Shown here: positions 1 through 5,579 of the stretch, in pieces
Position numbering within the stretch: position 1 is the first letter of the stretch
How the letters are laid out: each line of letters starts with the position of its first letter
Made by a program: the position numbers and the translations under genes
The notes under the pieces: generated by a model
What the model was told of the DNA's origin: nothing
Seen by the model: only the letters and a program-made list of their open reading frames with translations
The model's database searches: none
DNA from: Longimonas sp046498435
GTDB taxonomy: Bacteria > Bacteroidota > Rhodothermia > Rhodothermales > Salinibacteraceae
NCBI RefSeq assembly: GCF_046498435.1
Contig: NZ_JAWOAR010000103.1
Span: 1-7,614, forward strand
Reading direction: 5' to 3'
Length of the DNA: 7,614 nucleotides

Positions 1-149
1 TTCAGCTCGCCCTTCATCAGCGCGTTGAGATCCTGTGCGCTGGCCTGCACCGTGATGGTCGGCGCGTCCGTCTTCCCTTCCTCGACGTCGACCTGACAAC
101 ACAGAGTCGCCTGATGCTCTGCCTGTTCCTTGTCAAAAAACCCGCACAT
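1..149 (-). CDS. Partial SCP2-like (sterol carrier protein 2) domain protein, runs off the left edge
   Basis: A minus-strand reading frame enters the window from the left edge and stays open from base 1 back to a TAG at 246-248. Its last visible residues read VEEGKTDAPTITVQAS and then AQDLNALMKGEL. This matches the pattern seen near the end of SCP2 sterol-binding domains: a V-E-x-G-K/x turn, a P-x-x-T-x-x-V strand, then D-L-x-A-L-x-x-G-x-L. SCP2 domains bind lipids or fatty acyl chains in a hydrophobic tunnel. I placed the start at the ATG at 149-147 because it is the first ATG in the frame. No Shine-Dalgarno sequence precedes it. Residues upstream of VEEGK (FFDKEQAEHQATLCCQ) do not look like the usual Trp-containing strands of the family, and base composition becomes less GC-rich beyond about base 110. 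The gene may therefore be 5'-truncated. The family call is tentative. Confidence 0.4.
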   Translation of the reverse strand, partial: MCGFFDKEQAEHQATLCCQVDVEEGKTDAPTITVQASAQDLNALMKGEL

Positions 150-499
150 GCCGGTAAATAAGTGCTCAATCCATCCCCCATTGATTCGTCCGATAATCGG
201 CCATGCCGTCTCAGCAAATACGTTCCGATCTCGCAGGAGATAGGACTACTGCTCTGTCAACCCTCATTTTGATGGTTGCACTGCAATCAGCCTCCACCAT
301 GACAGGTTTTGGGGGGACACAGAGTTTGGCACAGTCTCCGGCCCCTAATATTCAGGTGTGACACGACACTACGTTCGGTTGCTTGTAGATCGTCTTGCCA
401 ATCGGTCGTCTTACCAAACAGAATCCCACCATACAGAGCACCTTGTGTCTCTACTTCCACGCGTCCTGATTCATCGTCCCCGGCTCGCCGTTACAGAAT
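150..499. other. Gene-poor stretch upstream of kinase 1
   Basis: I see no convincing gene in these 350 bases. The minus-strand frame of the SCP2-like fragment stays open to about base 245 without an ATG, so it may be the decayed or unusual start of that gene. The plus-strand frame beginning at 309 overlaps kinase 1 in another phase and looks like a shadow. The stretch should contain the promoter of kinase 1, but no clear -35/-10 pair and no Bacteroidota-type TAnnTTTG box stands out. The one structured item is the 16-bp-period direct repeat at 390-417. The bases just before the kinase 1 start (gccgttacagaat) carry no Shine-Dalgarno sequence. Confidence 0.5.
390..417. repeat. Two-copy direct repeat, 12 bp with 16 bp period, upstream of kinase 1
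   Basis: TCGTCTTGCCAA at 390-401 recurs as TCGTCTTACCAA at 406-417, with one G/A difference and a 4-base spacer. The repeat lies 83-110 bases before the kinase 1 start. That is a reasonable place for tandem operator half-sites recognised by a dimeric regulator about one and a half helical turns apart. It could also be a chance local duplication. The direct visual match is firm; the regulatory role is inference. Confidence 0.45.
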
Positions 500-2374
500 A
501 TGCCTGACACGAACACAGATGAAACGGTCAGCGATGTCCTGCAGCGAAGCGTAATTCTCGAACGCGTTACGGACGGCATTGCTGCCTTCGATACGGGCTT
601 ACGGTGCACCTATCTCAACGACCCGGCCGTGCAGATGCTGGGTATCCAGCGTGAGGATTTGATTGGCAACCGCGTGGAGGACGTGTTTCCTGAAGCAGAG
701 GGAACGGTTGTGCAAGACAAGCTCGCGGCAGCAATGGAGACGCAGAAGCAACACTCGTTCGAGCACTACCATGCGGTCCAGGAGCGATGGTTCGAAGGGC
801 GCATTTACCCCGACGAAAGCGGAATGTCCCTCTACTTGGTCGACATTACAGAGCGAAAGGCGTCGGAAGAGGAGTTCGCCCAAACCAATTGGCGGCGCAC
901 AGCCCTGATCGAGAACACCTCTGCGGCGGTGTACGACAAAGAGCAGGAGCAGAAGCAGCGAACACGTGCGCAGCTTCGTAAGCATTTACAGTCGCTGTAC
1001 GAGAAGCTCCCCGATGCAGTGATCATCCACGATGCAGACGGAAATGTCCTTGACGTAAACAGCCAGACCGTCAACGATCTTGGCTATACGCGCGAAGAAC
1101 TGCTCTCGATGAATGTGACGCGCTTTGAGATCGACCACGATTGGGACGAATTAAACGACCTCTGGAGTGCGATGGAGGTGGGCGACCGGCATAAAGTCCT
1201 CACGCGTCATTGCCGCAAGGATGGCTCCACGTTTCCTGCTGAGGTATGGGTAGACAAAGTCGAAATCGGGGGGGAACAGCAGTTTATTGCTCTCAGCCGA
1301 GACGTCACAGAGCGCAACCGTCAGCGACAGGCCCTTGAAGAGCTTACCGAGCAATACCGCGCTCTGCTCGAAAATGCAGATGATGCCATCTTCCTCATGG
1401 ATGTCGACAAGACCGAATCAGGCCCTGAGTTTCGGTTCGAACAACTCAATCCTTACCATGAAGCCGCAACGGGGCTCACCACCGAGAGCATTCGGGGCAA
1501 AACGCCACGCGAGGCCGTCGGGCCCGACGTTGGTGCCGAGCTCGCGGCAAATTACCGTCGCTGTGTGGAGGCGGAAGAACCCATCTCCTACCAGGAAACA
1601 CTCGACCTTCCTCAGGGCACACGAATCTGGGAAACCAAGCTCGCTCCGGTGATGATTGACAACGAGGTGACCCGGGTTATCGGGATTTCCCGCGACGTCA
1701 CCGATCGGGTAGAGCGGGAGGCGACGCTCAGTCGCCAGAACGAGCGGCTTAGCGAGTTTACGGGTGTCGTATCTCATGACCTTCGTAACCCGCTCAACAT
1801 CGCCCAGGGTCGCACAGCTCTTGCCATCAAAGAACGGGCCCGCGACGGGAACGAGAACATTCATCTCCCCAAGGCGCAAGCGGCACTTAAGCGCATGGAA
1901 GTCATCATCATGGACACGCTCCTCCTTGCCCAGCAGGGCGATACGGTAGATACGGTTGAGCCCGTCGCGATGGAAGAGATCATCAATGCGTGTTGGGCCA
2001 TGATCGACCCCGTTGAGGCCACGCTGATCATCGAAGACACGTGTACAATCGCCGGCGATCCAGACCGGCTCTGCCACGTGTACGAGAACCTCTTCCGGAA
2101 CGCCCTTGAGCATGGCGGTCCTGGGGTAACAGTCCGCGTGGGAAAGGCGGGGCATGCCTCCCTGTACGTTGAAGACGACGGGCCCGGCGTGCCGCCTGAA
2201 CAGCAGGATGCCGTATTTGAGCCAGGGCAGACTTCACGCGCAGATGGCACTGGCTTTGGCCTTGCAATTGTGAAACGAATCGCCGAGGCGCACGGGTGGA
2301 CCGTCACGCTTACGGCGTCTGACGAGGGGGGAACCCGATTTGAGTTCTCAGGTGTTGAGGTTATTTCCTCATAG
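500..2374 (+). CDS. Soluble multi-PAS sensor histidine kinase with haloarchaeal-type kinase core (kinase 1)
   Basis: This 624-residue protein should autophosphorylate on a histidine and pass the phosphate to a response regulator encoded elsewhere. PAS 1 spans about residues 13-120 and ends DITERK. PAS 2 spans about 160-273 and ends DVTERN. PAS 3 spans about 277-404 and ends DVTDRV. A dimerisation/phosphoacceptor helix follows with VVSHDLRNPL (His426). The ATPase domain at about 515-617 has the N box (Asn530, Asn534), the G1 box D559-D-G-P-G563 and the G2 box G583-T-G-F-G-L588. No membrane helix, signal peptide or receiver domain is seen, so it is cytoplasmic. The core wording (SHDLRNPLN-AQGR, ENLFRNA-EHGG, VEDDGPG, DGTGFGL, EAHGW, FEFSGVE) is what I know from haloarchaeal PAS kinases, so horizontal transfer is plausible. 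Residues 131-150 look like the start of a fourth PAS that is cut short. The start was chosen at the ATG at 500, about 13 residues before PAS 1; no Shine-Dalgarno sequence is visible. The kinase function is sure; the signal is unknown. Confidence 0.95.
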   Translation: MPDTNTDETVSDVLQRSVILERVTDGIAAFDTGLRCTYLNDPAVQMLGIQREDLIGNRVEDVFPEAEGTVVQDKLAAAMETQKQHSFEHYHAVQERWFEGRIYPDESGMSLYLVDITERKASEEEFAQTNWRRTALIENTSAAVYDKEQEQKQRTRAQLRKHLQSLYEKLPDAVIIHDADGNVLDVNSQTVNDLGYTREELLSMNVTRFEIDHDWDELNDLWSAMEVGDRHKVLTRHCRKDGSTFPAEVWVDKVEIGGEQQFIALSRDVTERNRQRQALEELTEQYRALLENADDAIFLMDVDKTESGPEFRFEQLNPYHEAATGLTTESIRGKTPREAVGPDVGAELAANYRRCVEAEEPISYQETLDLPQGTRIWETKLAPVMIDNEVTRVIGISRDVTDRVEREATLSRQNERLSEFTGVVSHDLRNPLNIAQGRTALAIKERARDGNENIHLPKAQAALKRMEVIIMDTLLLAQQGDTVDTVEPVAMEEIINACWAMIDPVEATLIIEDTCTIAGDPDRLCHVYENLFRNALEHGGPGVTVRVGKAGHASLYVEDDGPGVPPEQQDAVFEPGQTSRADGTGFGLAIVKRIAEAHGWTVTLTASDEGGTRFEFSGVEVISS

Positions 2375-2712
2375 CCCGTATCTTATGCCTTCCCGTACAC
2401 CCCACCGTGTTCAGTTCGCTTCGTGAAGGTGCGCTACATGGGTTTCAACATTCGGGGGCTCAACATCGGGGGCAACCCAAACCAGAAGTATGCCCGTCGA
2501 CTTCATTTCATTGAAGCCGCTTGCAGCACCACAGTACCGACAACCGTCAGTAGAAGGGGGATGCGTAGCAACCAAAGTAGAAAAGCAACACAATCAACGC
2601 GAACCAGGGATTGAGCAGAATCGCCGTTTGCAGGCAATAAAGGCAATCTAAAACAGACCTTGCGAGCAGATAAAGCGCTGATCGGCATAATCAAACATAC
2701 AAGGCTTCACGT
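2375..2712. other. Gap between kinases 1 and 2, no convincing gene
   Basis: These 338 bases hold several short open frames on both strands, none with recognisable protein features. A 14/13-bp tandem repeat sits at 2446-2473. AGGCAAT occurs twice, at 2632-2638 and 2641-2647. A minus-strand frame from about 2669 to a TGA at 2547-2549 lacks an ATG but encodes a strongly hydrophobic stretch including NPWFALIVLLFYFG. It could be the remnant of a membrane protein end. A CATAAT hexamer at 2686-2691 might be a -10 element for kinase 2, but the nearest TTGCGA (2660-2665) is 20 bases away, longer than optimal. The gap is large enough for kinase 2 to have its own promoter. Confidence 0.5.
2446..2473. 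repeat. Short imperfect tandem repeat with about 15 bp period
   Basis: CAACATTCGGGGGC at 2446-2459 is followed after one base by CAACATCGGGGGC at 2461-2473, the second copy lacking one T. It lies about 70 bases after the stop of kinase 1 and well before kinase 2. No function is evident; a local slippage duplication is the simplest reading. Confidence 0.45.
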
Positions 2713-5529
2713 ATGCATTCTCCAGAAGACGAGCGGTCCGGTCCCTCCCGCCAGATGCCTACACCCGCACCGAAACCCCCATCTGGCGCTTTATCTGAAT
2801 CTGGAGATGACACCGAAGATCGACAGCGCCTCGCAGCGCTTTATCGATACGGTATTCTCGACACCCCCGAAGAGGAGGCGTTCGACCGCATCACGAACCT
2901 GGCGGCCCGCCTGCTCGACGCGCCTATCGCGCTGACCACCTTCGTCGACGAGGACCGGCAGTGGTTCAAATCGTGCATCGGGATGGAGCAGCGCGAAACC
3001 CCTCGTGAGGTGTTTTTCTGCGACTACAACATCCGCGACAATGGCGTGATGGTGGTGGAAGACGCCACCAACGACGTGCGCTTTGCCGACAGCCCGCTGG
3101 TGACCGGACCGCCGCACATCCGCTTCTACGCAGGCGCTCCGCTTTTCACCGATGACGGCTTCGCACTGGGCTCGCTCTGCGTGATCGACACCGAGCCCCG
3201 CACGCTCTCCGACGACGACCGCCAAACGCTGCACACCTTAGCGCAGGTGGTCATCGACGAACTGAAACTGCATGCCAGCCATGTTCATCGCCACGCGATT
3301 TTCGAAAGCATCGACGGCGCTTTTGTCTCGGTCGCTCCCGATTGGCGACTCACCTATGTCAACCAGCAGACGGAAGCTCTGCTGAAGCAGCCCGCCGATG
3401 ATCTGCACGGTCAGACCCTCTGGACGGTGTTTCCGGACACGCAGGACCGCCTCCTCTACAAGAGATGTCACGCCGCAGTAGAGGAGGGCCGCACGGCGGA
3501 GTTCGAGGCCTACGTCCCATCGTTGGAGATCTGGTTGCGGGTAAAGGCCCGCCCGTTCGAAGGCGGCCTGTCGGTGCATCTCGACGACATCACCGAGCAG
3601 AGACAAGCGCAAAAGCAGCTCCGTTTGCTGAGCCAGGCGGTCGAAGACATGAAGGAAGCCGTCTTGATCACCGACAACCAGTTGGCCCCGCCCGGGCCCC
3701 GCATCGAGTACGTCAACTCGGCGTTCACCCACATGACTGGGTACGCCGAGGCAGAGGTATACGGGAAGACGCCCCGCCTCCTGCAGGGCCCCAAGACCGA
3801 CCGTGCTACGCTGGATTACATTCGCGAGCACCTGGAAGCGGGCCAGCCGGTGGAGACCGAGGCGATAAACTACCGAAAAGACGGCACGCCGTTCGAGATG
3901 CAGTGGACCATATCGCCCGTACGTGGCGATGACGGCACCATCCAGCACTGGGTGTCGGTGCAGCGCGACGTTACCGAGCAGCGCGAGCGCGAGCGCGACC
4001 TGCGACAGACGCGCGAGTTGCTCGACAGCATCATCGAGACGGCCAATGTTGGCATCTGCGTGACCGATAAGAACGGTCAGTTCGTGCGCGTGAACCCGGC
4101 CTATACCGATCTCTATGGGTGGAGTGAGGAGGAATTGATCGGCGAACACTTCACTAAGGTAGTGCCACCAAACAGTCATGCAGACGCGGCAGACTTACAC
4201 GACCGGTTCATCTACGATCGCAACGACGAAACCACCGGCGAGTGGCGCGTGCATGGCAAAGACGGCGCGATCCGCAACGTGATCATCACCGCTGGGTATC
4301 TGGAGCAATCGGGCGAGCCCTTCAAGGTGACTACCGTTTTGGACGTGACTGATGCCCACAAGCGGAAAGAGGCCCTGCACGCCGAGCGTGACTTGCTACG
4401 GAGCATCTTTAACACCAGCGCCGCCGCCATCACAGTGCTAAACGAACACGGCACCATCATCCGGGCGAACAAGCGCGCGCAGGAGGTGCTGGGCCTTGTC
4501 CCTTCCGACGTGAAGGGACGCACTTACAACGACCCCGCGTGGCACATCACAACCGTCGACGGTAAGCCGTTTCCCGATGACGAGTTGCCCTTCGCACAGG
4601 TCATGAATACCGAGGCGCCGGTCTACGACATACGGCATGCCATTCAGTGGCCTAACGGCGACCGGCGCATCTTGTCGGTCAACGGTGCCCCGCTCCGCGA
4701 TGCGGAGGGCACGATTACCGGCGGTGTGTTCGTGGTGGAAAACATCACCGAGCAGGTGCAGATACAGTACAAACTCATTGAAGCCAAAGAAGAGGCCGAA
4801 AGTGCCAGTCGCCTCAAGTCGGCCATGATTGCCAACATGAGCCATGAGGTCCGCACGCCCATTACGTCGATGATGGGGTTTGCAGAGATCTTGGCGGAGG
4901 AGTTAGAAGGGCGGCAGGCCAAGCACGCGTCAACTATTCTTCGAAGCAGCAAGCGGTTGTACAAGACGCTTGAGTCGGTGCTGCAATTGTCCAAGCTCCG
5001 CGGGGGCAGCTACACGCCCTCGTGGGAAGAGGTCGACCTGCGGAAGGTGGCCGCCGAGGTGATCGAAACCATGCAGCCTAAAGCAACCAATCATGGGCTG
5101 ACCCTTGAGTTTGCGCATCCCGTGCACCCGGTCGATACGCGCACCGATCCGATGGCTGCGCAGCGCATCGTAACGAATCTGCTGGATAACGCGATCAAGT
5201 TCACCCCTGCAGGGGGAACTGTAACTGTCTGCGTTGATCAGGAGCAAGAAACGCCCCATGAGGGAGCGCCCTACATCAGCGTTGCAGATACCGGGATTGG
5301 CATCGCCTCAGAAGCTATCGATGAGATGTTCGTGGCGTTCAAGCAAGAATCGGAAGGATTCGCGCGCTCCCATGAAGGCAGTGGGATTGGGCTGGCAATC
5401 GTAAAGCAACTGGTCGACGAAATAGGTGCTACAATCACCGTGGAAAGCGAAAAAAAGGCGGGGACCCACATGCACGTTCGCTTCCCGCAGCAGTCCGGTG
5501 AAACGAATGCTGAAGACGCAGGCCGCTGA
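2713..5529 (+). CDS. Soluble GAF plus four-PAS sensor histidine kinase (kinase 2)
   Basis: This 938-residue protein begins with a Pro/Ser-rich, probably disordered tail (1-33). A GAF domain follows (about 35-187), of the common kind that starts RLAALYRYGILDTP and contains DEDRQWFKS and GSLCVIDT. Four PAS domains then come at about 189-296, 301-425, 431-548 and 556-682, mostly ending in DITEQ/DVTEQ-type signatures. PAS 2 is LOV-like in wording (YVNSAF, GKTPRLLQGPKTD) but has Pro354 where a LOV photoreceptor has its flavin-binding Cys. A charged helix (about 682-702) leads to the HisKA domain with ANMSHEVRTP (His711). The ATPase domain (about 806-926) has the N box N822-LLDN826, the G1 box D859-TGIG863 and the G2 box G889-SGIGLA. 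No membrane helix or receiver domain is present. The start was chosen at the ATG at 2713, leaving a short tail before GAF; only a weak AAGG lies upstream. Its core resembles ordinary bacterial kinases, unlike kinase 1, so the pair is not a simple tandem duplication. Confidence 0.95.
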   Translation: MHSPEDERSGPSRQMPTPAPKPPSGALSESGDDTEDRQRLAALYRYGILDTPEEEAFDRITNLAARLLDAPIALTTFVDEDRQWFKSCIGMEQRETPREVFFCDYNIRDNGVMVVEDATNDVRFADSPLVTGPPHIRFYAGAPLFTDDGFALGSLCVIDTEPRTLSDDDRQTLHTLAQVVIDELKLHASHVHRHAIFESIDGAFVSVAPDWRLTYVNQQTEALLKQPADDLHGQTLWTVFPDTQDRLLYKRCHAAVEEGRTAEFEAYVPSLEIWLRVKARPFEGGLSVHLDDITEQRQAQKQLRLLSQAVEDMKEAVLITDNQLAPPGPRIEYVNSAFTHMTGYAEAEVYGKTPRLLQGPKTDRATLDYIREHLEAGQPVETEAINYRKDGTPFEMQWTISPVRGDDGTIQHWVSVQRDVTEQRERERDLRQTRELLDSIIETANVGICVTDKNGQFVRVNPAYTDLYGWSEEELIGEHFTKVVPPNSHADAADLHDRFIYDRNDETTGEWRVHGKDGAIRNVIITAGYLEQSGEPFKVTTVLDVTDAHKRKEALHAERDLLRSIFNTSAAAITVLNEHGTIIRANKRAQEVLGLVPSDVKGRTYNDPAWHITTVDGKPFPDDELPFAQVMNTEAPVYDIRHAIQWPNGDRRILSVNGAPLRDAEGTITGGVFVVENITEQVQIQYKLIEAKEEAESASRLKSAMIANMSHEVRTPITSMMGFAEILAEELEGRQAKHASTILRSSKRLYKTLESVLQLSKLRGGSYTPSWEEVDLRKVAAEVIETMQPKATNHGLTLEFAHPVHPVDTRTDPMAAQRIVTNLLDNAIKFTPAGGTVTVCVDQEQETPHEGAPYISVADTGIGIASEAIDEMFVAFKQESEGFARSHEGSGIGLAIVKQLVDEIGATITVESEKKAGTHMHVRFPQQSGETNAEDAGR

Positions 5530-5545
5530 ATATGCAATTAGCGGC
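5522..5545 (+). terminator. Possible hairpin terminator overlapping the kinase 2 stop codon
   Basis: GCCGCTGA at 5522-5529, which includes the TGA stop, can pair with TTAGCGGC at 5538-5545 through seven Watson-Crick pairs and one G-T pair, leaving an 8-base loop. It sits between two convergent genes, where a shared terminator would be useful. No run of T follows on either strand, so it is not a classical intrinsic terminator. The same left arm could also pair with the two further AGCGGC copies in the adjoining tandem repeat. Confidence 0.3.
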
Positions 5546-5579
5546 TGTGCGATCAGCGGCTGTGCGATCAGCGGCTGTG
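5540..5579. repeat. 15-bp tandem repeat, about 2.7 copies, at the convergent junction
   Basis: AGCGGCTGTGCGATC occurs at 5540-5554 and 5555-5569, then partially (AGCGGCTGTG) at 5570-5579, with no mismatches. On the minus strand the unit is in phase with kinase 3 and reads His-Ser-Arg-stop-Ser. The last three codons and stop of kinase 3 are therefore followed by two more His-Ser-Arg-stop sets, the final stop being TAA. The perfect identity suggests a recent slippage expansion. Confidence 0.85.

Noticed and set aside
1418..2155. 245-residue open frame on the minus strand inside kinase 1
   Set aside because: It lies entirely opposite the conserved kinase domains, shows no recognisable motif, and long antisense frames are common opposite GC-rich genes.
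2356..2371. Small hairpin TGAGG/CCTCA just before the kinase 1 stop as a terminator
   Set aside because: Only five pairs, it lies within the coding sequence, and no T run follows.
2660..2691. Promoter TTGCGA ... CATAAT for kinase 2
   Set aside because: The spacer is 20 bases and both hexamers depart from consensus, so it is not listed as a feature.
3238..4179. 313-residue open frame on the minus strand inside kinase 2
   Set aside because: It is fully antisense to the PAS domains of kinase 2, and its residue pattern (many His, Val, Leu, Arg) is typical of a shadow frame.
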